From Siniperca chuatsi (Eukaryota; Chordata; Actinopteri; Centrarchiformes; Sinipercidae): a DNA stretch of 64,000 nt. Each line of letters begins with the position of its first letter. Position 1 is the stretch's first letter. The position numbers and the translations under genes are program-made. The notes beneath the pieces are model-generated. The model saw only the letters and a program-made list of their open reading frames with translations, had not been told where the DNA came from and did no database searches. Shown here piece after piece: positions 22,696 through 36,130 of the stretch. The stretch covers positions 23,681,206 through 23,745,205 of the forward strand of contig NC_058044.1 in the NCBI RefSeq assembly GCF_020085105.1, in the 5' to 3' direction.

Positions 22696-25600
22696 ATGTG
22701 GAGCCTTCAAAGCCAGCTGTTCACCCTGTGCAGTAAGTTTCTTAGCTGAAACTAAATATATCTGTTTTAATGTGAATACAATATGGCAGAATACTACGCC
22801 TTGATATTGGTCTTGGGCATTTCATTATACAGCTGTAGCACAGCATTTATGTCTACATAAGGTAAAAAATGACGTCATAGACATCACAGCAGATTCAAAT
22901 GTACATACTGTATATGTTCAGTGACAAACTGATGAAGAAGCTGCATTAACCTAAAATTAGGTAAAAATGAGAAGTTGTAATGCCGGCCCGTTTTCAGGTG
23001 GGGTTTTTACATTTCATGTTGTCTTTTCTTTGCAGTTGCTCTGAGCTGTGTGACGAGTGCAGCAGGGTTGATCCATGTGTCTGGATATGAAGGGAGAGAA
23101 GTTAATGTCTCTTGTGGATATGGAGAGGGTTATGAATCTTATGAGAAGTACCTGTGCAAGAACGACTGTGGCAATGATGATGTTCTTATTACGACGACAG
23201 AAACAAAGAAGAACAAATACTCCATCTATGATGACAAAAAGAAACGGGTCTTCACCACGACCATCTCTGATCTGAGTCTTAAGGATGCTGGGAAATACTG
23301 GTGTGGGGTGACCAGGAATGGAAAGGATATCTACACTGAAGTAAAGCTGGAAGTAGTACAAGGTGAGTAAATAAATAAATAAATGAACCCCAATGCTGAA
23401 TTTCCACATTGTCAAGTCAAATTTATTTTGTCATTATGCATCTGTAACAATAATCCAGTAGTGATACAACACCGAGGAGGGTCGTTCTGCCTGCATACGT
23501 TTGATGCTTTCACTATATTTAGCTAACAATGCTTCTTTTTTTACTTAAGTCAAATTTTAAAATCCAACACTTTTACATTGTGATATTGCTTCTTTTAAGT
23601 AAAGAGTCTGAATCCTTATATCTGTGCTTGTAACGGTCTCTGATGTTCTTTAATTTTCCCGGCAGACAGCTGCTGTGACCGATCCACCAAAGTCCAAAGT
23701 CATGAGACAGGTTCAGTGTCCATCAGTTGTCCATATGACTCTAAGTACCAGAACAACCTGAAGTACATCTGCAGAGGAAACCAGCCCTCCACATGTCTGC
23801 AGCAGGCAACAATCACCTCTGACAGGAAACGAAACGGAGAGCTCAGACTCGATGATGACAACGAGTCGAGTAAATTCACAGTGACCATCACCGGTTTGAC
23901 CCAAAAGGATTCTGGGTTGTATCTTTGTGGTGTCCATAGAAGCACCGGCCTGGATGTTTTCTCTGCTGTCGAACTAGAAGTCAAAGGTGAGAGATCATAC
24001 CTCATCATATTGCAGTGAAGCATTACTTTTCACAGTAAGCAAATCAGCCAGAAAACTATTTTCTGTAAAATAGATTTGGAGAAAAATGACTGAAGGCTTC
24101 TGAATCAAACACTTGTGTAATTTGTCAAAATATATTAAACATTTAAAGGAAAGCACATCCATTTCTAATCTGACCTGAGTGCTGGCCGATGTGTCAGCTC
24201 AAACCTCCTTGTGTTTCACAGAGTGGTGCTGTGTGAAGTCAAAACAACTGAGCGGCATTGTGGGACGTCCGTTTACTATGCTGTGTCCCTATCCACCACA
24301 ACATGGAGATAACAGGAAGTTCCTCTGTAAGGGAGACCACCGCAACAACTGTACAGACGTGGTGACGAGTCAAAGCAGGTTCACACTGCAAGATGATGTT
24401 CCTTCCAGCTCTATCTGGGTCACGATCACAGAGCTGAAAGCAGGTGATGCTGCGACATACTGGTGTGGTTCAGACTCACAGTGGAGTGTTGGCAACTACA
24501 CCAAGATTCAGCTGTCAGTGGGTAAGATTATGAAAAGAGCAACAGACGGAGAATACAGCTCAGTATATGACAGTAAAAGTGAATATTGCTGTAAGTTATA
24601 CCCAGGTTTGATCCCTGCTGTATGAACTTTGTGTAAAACAAAGGACTTGATGAAAAGGCAAGGGAACCCCTAGAGTTATTACATTTCATCATGCAGGGGA
24701 AACCAATGTTTGCACAAAATTGCATAGTAATTCATCCAACAGTTGTTGAGACATTTCATGACGCGCACAGGATACGCGAACATGGCCAATTTATTTCAGA
24801 GTTTCAGACCAGGGGTGCGTTGAGTCCCGACAAAATGTAAGAAAACGTTTATTTAAATTGGAAACTTTCGAGTTAAGCAAGCGCACTGCACAGCCTTTAA
24901 TATGGTAGGGTTTATAGACACTTTGCTGTTGATTGGGTAACACCACTGACACACCCACCAAACAAGAGAAATGTACATCAAAGCCCTTTGCACACCGTTT
25001 TAAGAAAACATGTCGTTCAACCCGGAAACCGGAACACTGTTTTCAGATTGAACGTGCCCCAGAGCTGCTAGACAACGCTGCGAGAAATCACGTGACTTGC
25101 AAGCTCGCACCTGTGTGGGCAGATCTCTGAAAAGTGCGTGTTGTAAACTCAGGTCTGAAAGAACAGTCTGCAACACAAGTGAAAATGTACATCTGCAACA
25201 GTTTCAAAATAAAGATTCGCCCTTTCGAAACTCAAGTTTCAACGTTTCAAATCTTTCCCCCCCTCCCAACATATGTGGACCAGTTTTCAGATCACCATTT
25301 ACAAGATTTCAGACCTGGGAAAAAAAACTAATACACTCGGACAACTTTGAAACTCTGAAAGTGTGTTAGAGCAACACAAATAGTGCTGCAGTTGTGAAGA
25401 AGGAAAACTCCAATACAAAATAACATTTGCAGAGATTTAAAAAAATTAATTCAGCCTAACAAAACATTAAGCGAGCATTAAAAACGTTTCAATCTTGCAA
25501 AACCTTTTTTTATTCGATTTGAAGCTTTCAAACACTGAGTTTCAACCTTTTTATATGAGAGAAATGTGATGAGTGTGCTGCTGATGTGCGTTCTCAGGAA

Positions 25601-26823
25601 GTGTATTTTTACTCTGTTCTGTTTTTCTCTCCTAGATGCAGCGCTCTTTCACCCTGTAGTTTTCATTGTGCTTGCTGTGCTGCTCATACTGATATTTGCC
25701 CTGGTCATGGTTTATAAATACAAATGTTACAAAGCACGAGGTATGTTTTACTTACATACAAATGCATGCAGAGAGCCATGCACACATACACACACGCATA
25801 TGCACGCAAACAAACTGTGTAACCATTCCTTATGCTGTGTGTTTCAGGAGCTGGAGTCAGCATGAACATGAACAAAACCAAGGCAGCAGAAGCAGAGGAA
25901 GTGATCAGTGTTTCAGATGTAAGAAAACTAAACTCCAAAGCCTTGCTAGTGGACACAAGAGGCTGCAACGTTCAGTACAGTCCACGTTACAAACGTGTGG
26001 GATAGAACGACTTACTGATGATTTTACTATTAGTGGGGCGGATTATGTAAAGTTTGTTTTTAGGATGGTCAAAATTTCAATTTGTCCAATACTTATGACC
26101 AAATATTTGTAAAACTATTGAGATTCCCATCAGCCTCAGCTGTACTTTGTGCTTAGTGCTAATTAGTGAATGTTAGCTTGCTAATATGCTAACCCAAGAT
26201 TGTCAATATGGTAAACATTGTACCTGCTAAACATCAGCATGTTAGTATGTTATTATGAGCATGTTAGCATGCTGACGTTAGCATTTAGCTCAAAGCAGCG
26301 CTGCCCCTAAGTATAGCTCATATATTTATATACAGTCTATGGTATATAGCCTCACAGAGCTGCCATCACGAGTGTAGACTCTTACTCTTGTTACCTGACA
26401 GTGGTGCTAGATGAAAGGTCTGGGGTCACCAAACTTATCAGTAATCATTTTCCTTTGCCAGTGAATGCTTACACCAAATTCCACAGCACTCTGACCTGTG
26501 AATAGAAAGATGTCTTGCTCCAGACCAAAGAACTGAGCAAATGAAATGGCCAACTAACTGACGATTAGGCCATTTTTAGGCTCTGTTGCTAGTGTGGCAT
26601 CTCATCTGTGTAACGTCGCCCTCTGATTTGTTCATTTTGTTGACTCTTTTAGATTTATGAAAATCAAGACGTTGTAGCTTGCTCAAAGCAGGGGACCTCC
26701 AAAGCGCAGAGCACCTGTAACCACTATGATGATGCAGGTGAAGACCAGTCTGTGTACCAAAACTTCGACATAACAGAGGAAATCTACTGTAATCAAGCGT
26801 ACACTACAGCCAATAAGAGATGA
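22696..26823 (+). CDS. CD300/CMRF35-like (pIgR-like) receptor, copy A
   Basis: Seven exons: 22696-22732 (MWSLQSQLFTLC), 23036-23362 (Ig1), 23666-23986 (Ig2), 24222-24521 (Ig3), 25636-25740 (transmembrane), 25848-25918 and 26653-26823 (tail, TGA). All splice sites are GT-AG and phases agree, giving 443 aa. Each Ig-V domain has the canonical Cys pair plus the extra Cys pair typical of CD300/pIgR (YLCKNDC, YICRG, FLCKG) and ends D-x-x-x-Y-x-C-G. The membrane segment (VVFIVLAVLLILIFALVMV) has no charged residue. The tail has three YxNx motifs (YENQ, YQNF, YCNQ) and no classical ITIM. N-glycosylation sites include NVS, NES, NCT and NYT. Expected role: type I leukocyte surface receptor for lipid or Ig-like ligands. 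Unlike B and D it has no stalk exon. Confidence 0.85.
24776..25560. other. Unrelated DNA replacing the stalk exon in copy A
   Basis: Up to 'acaggatacgcgaaca' at about 24775 and again from 'aaatgtgatgagtgtgctg' at 25562, copy A matches B and D. In between, A has about 785 bp with no similarity to the 0.5-1.0 kb that carries the stalk exon in B and D. It contains several 'tttcagac' and 'gtttca' phrases but no coding region or clear terminal repeat. It may be an insertion plus deletion or an older allele of the intron. Confidence 0.65.
26120..26480. repeat. Teleost 'GTTAGCATGCTAA' interspersed repeat in the last intron, copy A
   Basis: Contains 'gctaatatgctaac', 'aacatcagcatgttag', 'gcatgttagcatgctgacgttagcatttagctcaaagc', then a conserved tail. 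The same block sits in the last intron of copies B (33580-33940) and D (44790-45150), and a relative lies at 62850-63300. Copies B and D are positioned identically, so insertion predates duplication. Confidence 0.7.
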
Positions 26824-27209
26824 ACAGCATGCTCATCTGTGATCAAACCTTGCATATTTGGGTCACGTGTTCGTATTATTTCCCTGTTTGTATTGTCTCA
26901 ATTAACAGTTGACCAACACATATTCACACCACTGTGGTCCAACCTTTTCATTGTCTGACTGAAGACAACAGTAATACGATTATTTGTACAGATTTGTTTA
27001 ATATTTACCATCAGATATATTTAGTACTTATATTCATTGCTTTAATTTTGATTTTACAAATGTGCTTTTGTCTTTACATTCATTATGATTGCTTATTGTT
27101 AATATAACAAACTGTTTAACACACCTGCACTCCTAAGAAATTGTAACCATTTCAGCTCAATACCTCAAATGTAAGTTATCTACAAGTACACATACCTTTA
27201 GTAAATGTG

Positions 27210-27215
27210 AATAAA
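27210..27215 (+). promoter_or_regulatory. Polyadenylation signal, copy A
   Basis: AATAAA about 390 bases after the stop; the same hexamer is conserved at 34662-34667 (B) and 45862-45867 (D). Confidence 0.6.
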
Positions 27216-27362
27216 CGAACAAAACCAAGAAAAGCCCGTCTTTACAGACCATAGTCTTAATTGGAACAGTTCATCAGTATTGTTTTTTTGCACTATATAA
27301 ATGATATAAAAACAATATCGCCACATTGTCAGTGACTGTCAGTTCCAGACATTTGATGAATT

Positions 27363-28122
27363 TGTCGTAAGCAGTCTATTTTCAGGACCCAAATGCATGA
27401 ACTCACGGAAACAGAGCTGGATTAATAGGCCTAGGACGGTTTTTATTGTGCATATTATTGCAAGTGTGAATGAATGCTAGATCCGGAGTCACCCGTGGAC
27501 TCCCTGAGGATCCGACTGAACCGAGTCGGAGGCGTGACTAACGACACTCCGGACGGAGACTAGGCGAGCTGGCTCCGGACTGGCGAGCGGAACGGGAAGG
27601 CTGAGCCGACCAGGCGGAGGATCACTGAAGCCGGGCGAGGGGTGTGAATAGCCAGTAGTGTCCGGAGGCGAAGATCGGCCGGATGGCGAAAGTGGCGTGG
27701 TAGTTGAGGTCCGGATGATCCGACGGGCAAACTGAGGCGGTGATCACTGGCAGAGCGAGAGTCTGTAACAACGAGACAAGACAAACGGAGTTATTACCGA
27801 GGCAAGAAACAAAACCGAAACTTCACTTCTCTTAAGTGCAGCGGGAGCCGTTACGTAAGACTCGTACGGATGTACTAGGGACGATCTGGCATCGGTGGTG
27901 TGAAGGTGCCTGGTATATGAACCGTGCCGATCAGCGATGATTGAAGACAGGTGTGCCGGTAATCAGTCGCAGACGGGAGATCAGGAAGCCAGCCCAGAGC
28001 ACAGACACACACCCCCACACACACACACACCAGGACAGACAGAGGACAGCTAGAACACACGAGGAGAGACAGGTACACAGAAGCATACAAGGACCGGGGG
28101 GGCTCTGTGGCCCACCATGACA
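27363..28122 (-). mobile_element. Solo LTR (about 760 bp) inserted downstream of copy A
   Basis: B and D read 'gatgaattgaaataaac' without interruption; A has 760 bp inserted here. The insert begins TGTCG and ends ATGACA and is flanked by perfect 5-bp GAATT repeats (27358-27362 and 28123-28127). On the minus strand it carries AATAAA and a 'gcatttgggtcctg' phrase near its 3' end, as in Gypsy-type LTRs. No internal region is present. Insertion occurred after the A unit separated from B and D. Confidence 0.8.
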
Positions 28123-28205
28123 GAATTGAAATAAACATTGATTCATCTTATAAATTAGAGCATGACAATATATTCCAGTAATATTCAGATGATATTCACA
28201 CTCAC

Positions 28206-28469
28206 TGGTCCTGCATGGTGGCTGAGCTGGGGTGGTGCTGTGTATCTGGGCTCATGTTATTGTATCTCCCACTGTGGTCATCAAAGTTGTAGTCCGACTC
28301 TAACGTCTGCTTGGCCTCTCTGTTCATGCTGACACACACACAGTTCAAAGGATTATCATTCAGTCTTCTGAAGTGGTGCGATTAATAATGACTGACTGAC
28401 TGACTGACTGACAACCTGAGCTGTAGTTCTCTCCAGAAGAGCCTGGACGCTCCTGATCAAGTCCACTTC
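28206..28469 (-). pseudogene. Antisense tekt4 fragment F1 (exons 3 and 2)
   Basis: On the minus strand 28328-28206 matches tekt4 exon 3 (51663-51806), including MNREAKQTLES and YNFDDHSGRYNN coding words, with an in-frame 21-bp deletion. 28469-28403 matches tekt4 exon 2 (51470-51540), including LIRSVQALL coding words. Intron sequence bordering both exons is also present, so this is a genomic copy and not a retrocopy. The 3' end of exon 2 runs into a GACT tandem repeat. It cannot encode a tektin; it is the most complete of four such fragments. Confidence 0.9.
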
Positions 28470-28570
28470 CTCAAAACACACAGTCACACTTCTGGTTAAA
28501 GTGTGTGTCACAGTTATCCCTCTGCTGGTGCTGTGCTGCTGTTACACTGAATACGGTATTAGACACTTGA

Positions 28571-29370
28571 TCCTACAGATGGAAAAAATCAATAAGCAAT
28601 TTCCCAGATTCCATAGCCCATTAATAACTATTGATCAGTCCATAAATATTGTTGACCTCATATGTATTAATTGAAAATTATTCTGGGAAAATATTTGTTT
28701 TATTTATTTTCCTATTTTTTAAGTGGTTTTATTCAGTCAGAAGATGGAGCACACCAAATAATAACGTATAGTCATATTAGTACGAACAAATGCAAATTGT
28801 TATATAGAGGATAATTTATTTGAAGCAGTTAGGTTTCACTTGCCTTTATGAGCATTTTTGACCTGTGACTGCCTTTGCCAGTAAGATGTCGACTTACACA
28901 AACTGTTCTTCCTTTGAGATAAATGTTTGCATGAAGTTTTGAAACTAGTCCTATGTTTAATACATGTTGGTAACAATGTTTAAAAGAAGTTGAAAACTAC
29001 CCCAGGAGATATGAATTGTAAAATATATACATTATATTTTGAAAAAAAAATCACATAATTATTTTATTTATGACCCAATTTCTTGATACATTTTCTATGT
29101 AATTGTCCATTGAAAGGCTGAATAACATGTGCCACACTTGTAGGCTACTTTTACTTTTTGAATACTTTCTGAAATCGATATCTGAAGACAGGTATATTTA
29201 TTTGAAGCAATCATTTAGATAGTGATTCTGAAGCTTTCACAAATAGATTCATTAATATAATGATTACACGTCGATAAAACCTGCTGGTTTGAATGAGGAA
29301 CGAGAGGAACGAGAGATTTCAACATTTGCCAAGTTGTTGAAATGTGGGTGCAAAATTAACCCACATATTC
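28571..29370. repeat. Upstream flank of unit B (shared with unit C)
   Basis: Nearly identical to 37471-38255, including 'gaagatggagcacaccaaataataacg' and 'gaaatcgatatctgaagacagg'. The C copy lacks a short A/T-rich stretch near 29025-29050. It differs from the A and D flank apart from a short 'taggctacttttactttttga' tract, so two flank types alternate along the array. Confidence 0.8.
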
Positions 29371-29742
29371 TCAACATTTTATACACTGCTGTTTGTGTGA
29401 AACAAACACTTCATTCATTCACAAGGTGGTGAATGTATGAAGTGTGGCGGTGAATGAACTAAACTAAAAGAAACGGTTTGTACTTCAGAGCCTACAAGGA
29501 TGCAGAAATAGGAATCCATGCCCATCTGATTTGAGTAAAGTGATTTTGAATTTAAATGAAATGAAGTCAGTCATTACAAAGTTTAACAAAATGAATCTGT
29601 AAAATGATGTAACTTTGTGATAGTTTAAGGTTGATAAAATAACCGTAACCCTAAATGTGGAAGTGAGAGGGTTCAACTGTTGTATTGCATGCTGTCACAT
29701 ATTGTGGGTGTGACATTTTAATATTAGCCACACTTGTTTTGT

Positions 29743-29754
29743 AGTTTCCGTTTC
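29743..29754 (+). promoter_or_regulatory. ISRE-like element, receptor copy B
   Basis: AGTTTCCGTTTC, identical in sequence and spacing to copy A, ends 17 bp before the ATG at 29772. Confidence 0.5.
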
Positions 29755-29771
29755 TATGAAATAGAACGAAG

Positions 29772-32700
29772 ATGTGGAGCCTTCAAAGCCAGCTGTTCAC
29801 CCTGTGCAGTAAGTTTCTTAGCTGAAACTAAATATATCTGTTTTAATGTGAATACAATATGGCAGAATACTACGCCTTGATATTGGTCTTGGGCATTTCA
29901 TTATACAGCTGTAACACAGCATTTATGTCTACATAAGGTAAAAAATGACGTCATAGACATCACAGCAGATTCAAATGTACATACTGTATATGTTCAGTGA
30001 CAAACTGATGAAGAAGCTGCATTAACCTAAAATTAGGTAAAATGAGAAGTTGTAATGCCGGCCCGTTTTCAGGTGGGGTTTTTACATTTCATGTTGTCTT
30101 TTCTTTGCAGTTGCTCTGAGCTGTGTGACGAGTGCAGCAGGGTTGATCCATGTGTCTGGATATGAAGGGAGAGAAGTTAATGTCTCTTGTGGATATGGAG
30201 AGGGTTATGAATCTTATGAGAAGTACCTGTGCAAGAACGACTGTGGCAATGATGATGTTCTTATTACGACGACAGAAACAAAGAAGAACAAATACTCCAT
30301 CTATGATGACAAAAGAAACGGGTCTTCACTACGACCATCTCTGATCTGAGTCTTAAGGATGCTGGGAAATACTGGTGTGGGGTGACCAGGAATGGAAAGG
30401 ATATCTACACTGAAGTAAAGCTGGAAGTAGTACAAGGTGAGTAAATAAATAAATAAATGAACCCCAATGCTGAATTTCCACATTGTCAAGTCAAATTTAT
30501 TTTGTCATTATGCATCTGTAACAATAATCCAGTAGTGATACAACACCGTGGAGGATCGTTCTGCCTGCATACGTTTGATGCTTTCACTATATTTAGCTAA
30601 CAATGCTTCTTTTTTTACTTAAGTCAAATTTTAAAATCCAACACTTTTACATTGTGATATTGCTTCTTTTAAGTAAAGAGTCTGAATCCTTATATCTGTG
30701 CTTGTAACGGTCTCTGATGTTCTTTAATTTTCCCGGCAGACAGCTGCTGTGACCGATCCACCAAAGTCCAAAGTCATGAGACAGGTTCAGTGTCCATCAG
30801 TTGTCCATATGACTCTAAGTACCAGAACAACCTGAAGTACATCTGCAGAGGAAACCAGCCCTCCACATGTCTGCAGCAGGCAACAATCACCTCTGACAGG
30901 AAACGAAACGGAGAGCTCAGACTCGATGATGACAACGAGTCGAGTAAATTCACAGTGACCATCACCGGTTTGACCCAAAAGGATTCTGGGTTGTATCTTT
31001 GTGGTGTCCATAGAAGCACCGGCCTGGATGTTTTCTCTGCTGTCGAACTAGAAGTCAAAGGTGAGAGATCATACCTCATCATATTGCAGTGAAGCATTAC
31101 TTTTCACAGTAAGTAAATCAGCCAGAAAACTATTTTCTGTAAAATAGATTTGGAGAAAAATGACTGAAGGCTTCTGAATCAAACACTTGTGTAATTTGTC
31201 AAAATATATTAAACATTTAAAGGAAAGCACATCCATTTCTAATCTGACCTGAGTGCTGGCCGATGTGTCGGCTCAAACCTCCTTGTGTTTCACAGAGTGG
31301 TGCTGTGTGAAGTCAAAACAACTGAGCGGCATTGTGGGACGTCCAGTTACTATGCTGTGTCCCTATCCACCACAACATGGAGATAACAGGAAGTTCCTCT
31401 GTAAGGGAGACCACCGCAACAACTGTACAGACGTGGTGACGAGTCAAAGCAGATTCACACTGCAAGATGATGTTCCTTCCAGCTCTTTCTGGGTCACGAT
31501 CACAGAGCTGAAAGCAGGTGATGCTGCGACATACTGGTGTGGTTCAGACTCACAGTGGAGTGTTGGCAACTACACCAAGATTCAGCTGTCAGTGGGTAAG
31601 ATTATGAAAAGAGCAACAGACGGAGAATACAGCTCAGTATGTGACAGTAAAAGTGAATATTGCTGTAAGTTATACCCAGGTTTGATCCCTTCTGTATGAA
31701 CTTTGTGTAAGGGCTTGGTGAAAAGGCAAGGGAACCCCTAGAGTTATTACATTTCATCCTGAGGGGGAAATCAATATTGGCACAAAATTGCATAGTAATC
31801 CATCCAACAGTTGTTGAGACATTTCATGACGCGCACAGGATACGCGAACAGGATCCACGGTTCTCTGTGCTGTCTGGCTGTCCCCCATCCTGTGCGTGTC
31901 AGCCATTGGCGGAGCAGTCTGTCAATCCCACCTAACCCGGTAAATACGATATGTGATTGGACTGCACTTCAGCAGAGAGCAAACAATTCTTGACCTGCTG
32001 GTGGTGCAAGATAAAGGGTCAGAGGCTCACCAAAATAATTAGGATTCATCCTCATGGGACCGTGAATGTCTGTACCAAATTTCATGTCAAACCATTCAAT
32101 AGTTGTTGAGGTATTTCAGTCTGGACCAACTTGCAGTGTTGCCAGCTTGGCAACTTCGTCACTAGATTCAGTGGACGAGACTTTTCAGACCCTCTTAGCG
32201 ACTTTATTTCTAAAAAGCGACTCGTTCAGACCATCAGGGAAAAGGCGAGAAATATATAAAAATATATTATGGTGTAATTCATTCCCATGCGTGCTGCAGC
32301 TCCTCTGCCAACAGTGTCTCCCTTCCTCTCCTCAGTGTGTGGCGTGTGGGGCAATGTCACTCTTTCTCTCCAGCTCTCTGGATTAGGATGTTATAGCTTG
32401 TGAATATGTAAATAATTTGTTTGTGCTTCTCTCTCACTCTTTCTCTCTGGATTAAGATGTTACTACAGGTTGTAAATATGTAAATAGTTTGTTTGATCTT
32501 GTACATATTTAATTGCTGTCCCCAGAGCTCCGCTGCTAGCATGGCTAAAGTGAAGAATATTTGCCAAGTATACTAACAAACCTTTTTTCTGACAGTCTTT
32601 CCACAGCAGACCAGCACTGCGATCTCTATCACCACTGTGGTGGAACCTGTCGGATCACAATCAACACACATCCCTGGCAAACATATCAAGGGCACGAGTG

Positions 32701-34272
32701 TGTGTGTGTGTGTGTGCACATGTGGTGAACCATCAGTTGTGTTAAAACATGCACTGACCATTAATGAAAAGGCAACAAGAAAAGACCAAATGTGTGAAAC
32801 CACAGTTCTGATATTAGGTGTTACTTCTGCTGTTTTGGTTTTGAGATTGTGTCAAGAAAAATGTGATGAGTGTGCTGCTGATGTGCGTTCTCAGGAAGTG
32901 TATTTTTACTCTGTTCTGTTTTTCTCTCCTAGATGCAGCGCTCTTTCACCCTGTAGTTTTCATTGTGCTTGCTGTGCTGTTCATACTGATATTTGCCCTG
33001 GTCATGGTTTATAAATACAAATGTTACAAAGCACGAGGTATGTTTTACTTACATACAAATGCATGCAGAGAGCCATGCACACATACACACACGCATATGC
33101 ACGCAAACAAACTGTGTAACCATTCCTTATGCTGTGTGTTTCAGGAGCTGGAGTCAGCATGAACATGAACAAAACCAAGGCAGCAGAAGCAGAGGAAGTG
33201 ATCAGTGTTTCAGATGTAAGAAAACTAAACTCCAAAGCCTTGCTAGTGGACACAAGAGGCTGCAACGTTCAGTACAGTCCACGTTACAAACGTGTGGGAT
33301 AGAACGACTTACTGATGATTTTACTATTAGTGGGGCGGATTATGTAAAGTTTGTTTTTAGGATGGCACTACTGGAAGGGAGTGGAATCATCAAAATCAAA
33401 AGGGTTTATACCCTTGAAACCATGAATGTGCTTAGAAATTTTCACTGCAGTCTGCCTATTAGACTATATTGTGTACTGTTTAGACATAATTGGTTTCATC
33501 TAGCGCCATCGTCAGGTCAAAATTTCAATTTGTCCAATACTTATGACCAAATATTTGTAAAACTATTGAGATTCCCATCAGCCTCACTGAGCAGCTTTGT
33601 GCTTAGTGCTAATTAGTAAATATTAACTTGCTAATATGCTAACCTAAGATTGTCAATATGGTAAACATTGTACCTGCTAAACATCAGCATGTTAGTATGT
33701 TATTATGAGCATGTTAGCATGCTGACGTTAGCATTTAGCTCAAAGCAGCGCTGTCCCTATGTATAGCTCATATAATTATATACAGTCTATGGTATATAGC
33801 CTCACAGAGCTGCCATCACGAGTGTAGACTCTTACTCTTGTTACCTGACAGTGGTGCTAGATGAAAGGTCTGGGGTCACCAAACTTATCAGTAATCATTT
33901 TCCTTTGCCAGTGAATGCTTACACCAAATTCCACAGCACTCTGACCTGTGAATAGAAAGATGTCTTGCTCCAGACCAAAGTACTGAGCAAATGAAATGGC
34001 CAACTAACTGACGATTAGGCCATTTTTAGGCTCTGTTGCTAGTGTGGCATCTCATCTGTGTAACGTCGCCTCTGATTTGTTCATTTTGTTGACTCTTTTA
34101 GATTTATGAAAATCAAGACGTTGTAGCTTGCTCAAAGCAGGGGACCTCCAAAGCGCAGAGCACCTGTAACCACTATGATGATGCAGGTGAAGACCAGTCT
34201 GTGTACCAAAACTTCGACATAACAGAGGAAATCTACTGTAATCAAGCGTACACTACAGCCAATAAGAGATGA
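29772..34272 (+). pseudogene. CD300/pIgR-like receptor copy B, Ig1 frameshifted
   Basis: Exons: 29772-29808, 30111-30436 (Ig1), 30740-31060 (Ig2), 31296-31595 (Ig3), 32596-32691 (stalk), 32933-33037 (membrane), 33145-33215 and 34102-34272 (tail). Ig2, Ig3, membrane and tail are almost identical to copy A and open. In Ig1 four As at 30311-30314 replace the five at 23236-23240 in A, shifting frame and giving a stop after residue 91. The Ser/Thr-rich stalk exon (QQTSTAISITTVVEPVGSQ) would end at a GC donor (AAGG|GCACGA), where D has GT. Skipping Ig1 would keep phase but damage the signal peptide. Alternatives are an expression-null pseudogene or a base missed in assembly. Confidence 0.75.
31895..32385. 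repeat. B-specific repeat block in the Ig3-stalk intron
   Basis: Copy D jumps from 'tgtgctgg' to 'attaggatgttatag' where B has about 490 bp. The block includes a fish interspersed repeat ('gtaccaaatttcatgtcaaaccattcaatagttgttgag') and a second common repeat with 'gccagcttggcaacttcgtc' near 32140. No gene is present. Confidence 0.55.
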
Positions 34273-34895
34273 ACAGCATGCTCATCTGTGATCAAACCTT
34301 GCATATTTGGGTCACATGTTCGTATTATTTCCCTGTTTGTATTGTCTCAATTAACAGTTGACCAACACATATTCACACCACTGTGGTCCAACCTTTTCAT
34401 TGTCTGACTGAAGACAACAGTAATATGATTATTTGTACAGATTTGTTTAATATTTACCATCAGATATATTTAGTACTTATATTCATTGCTTTAACTTTGA
34501 TTTTACAAATGTGCTTTTGTCTTTACATTCATTATGATTGCTTATTGTTAATATAACAAACTGTTTAACACACCTGCACTCCTTGTAAGAAATTGTAACC
34601 ATTTCAGCTCAATACCTCAAATGTAAGTTATCTACATGTACACATACCTTTAGTAAATGTGAATAAACAAACAAAACCAAGAAAAGCCCGTCTTTACAGA
34701 CCATAGTCTTAATTGGAACAGCTCATCAGTATTGTTTTTTTGCACTATATAAATGAGATATAAAAACAATATCGCCACATTGTCAGTGACTGTCAGTTCC
34801 AGACATTTGATGAATTGAAATAAACAAGGGATTCATCTTATAAATTAGAGCATGACAATATATTCCAGTAGTATTCAGATGATATTCACACTCAC

Positions 34896-34980
34896 TGGTC
34901 CTGCATGGTAAAAAATGACTGACTGACTGACAACCTGAGCTGTAGTTCTCTCCAGAAGAGCTCCTGATCAAGTCCACTTC
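34896..34980 (-). pseudogene. Antisense tekt4 fragment F2
   Basis: Contains a 13-bp stub of the exon 3 end (34896-34908) and most of exon 2 (about 34920-34980) in reverse orientation. An 8-bp internal deletion removes 'cctggacg' relative to F1. F4 at 46.1 kb has the same stub and the same deletion. Confidence 0.85.
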
Positions 34981-35224
34981 CTACAACACACACAGTCACA
35001 CTTCTTCTACCCATCCATTTGTTAAAATAAATGAATGCCCCACAAATATAATAACGGCATCAAAGTGTAGAAGGATTTGAAGGATTTTTAGCGATGTGAT
35101 GTTCATTGGATACTCAAAGAAAATCTTTGTTGGTCTCCTGTAACTTTGGGAATAAAGCATATGGTAAAAGGTCCTTTAAGGCTCTGGGTTGGTGTTATGA
35201 AAGCTACCATAAAGATAACTGATC

Positions 35225-35725
35225 TCTCTCTGTGTAACTTAAAGCTGCTTTAATCAAATGAATCAATGTGTCAAATGAATCTCATGTGAGAGGTCGCTAG
35301 AAGTTACGAATCCTCAGAGAATTACCACCTCACTGCAGTTCCCCTCAGCTCATTGTTTAGTTATACAGCCCACAACTTTATATTTTGATTCACTCTCACT
35401 GTTTCCAGTGTCATTTCCACCACAGCAGGCAGCTGTTTTCAGTGAAAAAGCTCTACAAACCCACTTTACACTAGATGTCTAGCACCAAACGGCAGAGTTA
35501 GCGACTAGCTGGTAAACAAAGTGTAACATTTAGCAGCTAAAGGGACACATATTTCCTTCAGGAGTTGGTGGAGACCAAAAACAGAGCTAAAAGGAGAGTG
35601 ATACTGCACTCACAGGGGACAGAAACATGAATCCATGTAAATGATAATGTTGCTCTGTATCTGCTGGATGCACAAGCAAGCAAACGTTTGCTAACAAGTT
35701 CACCGTATAACCTTAAAAGGTGATA
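35225..35725. repeat. Interspersed repeat downstream of unit B
   Basis: Matches 46440-46905 almost exactly and a diverged relative at 61320-61715 (shared: 'cccctcagct', 'ggagttggtggagaccaaaaacagagctaaa', 'tgctggatg', 'gtttgctaac'). The D-unit similarity ends inside this repeat at about 46903, so it lies at a duplication breakpoint. Confidence 0.7.
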
Positions 35726-35844
35726 ATATATCAATGTTGTGTTTACAATTAGTTTCAGTTAATGCAGCTAAGTACCAGCACCTCAAAACTGAACTTGAGT
35801 AATGTGCCCAGTTACTTCCCACCCTTCTTTGGAATCTAGTTCGA

Positions 35845-36130
35845 ATAATCATTGACATTTTCGGTGTTTCTGTCAGAAGAGCGAGATGTTTGATGGCATT
35901 CAGCAATACGAAAAGGTGCACTTAAAGAAGGCACTGGTTGCATTATGGGAAATGTAGGATCTAGCATTTTTGGCAGCCTGACTCATATTAGGGACTAAAA
36001 TGGGGAATATCTCTGCCTCTTCTGCTTCAATTGTTACTGTTCTTTTAAAAAAAATCTGTCTCTTGACAGTCGCCTAACTTTATGGAAATGCAACTATAAA
36101 TCGCTGGATTGCCCCTTAATTATAATTTAA
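35845..36130 (+). repeat. Interspersed repeat (family of 19.1 kb)
   Basis: Collinear with 19110-19405 over its whole length; see that entry for shared phrases. Absent downstream of unit D. Confidence 0.7.
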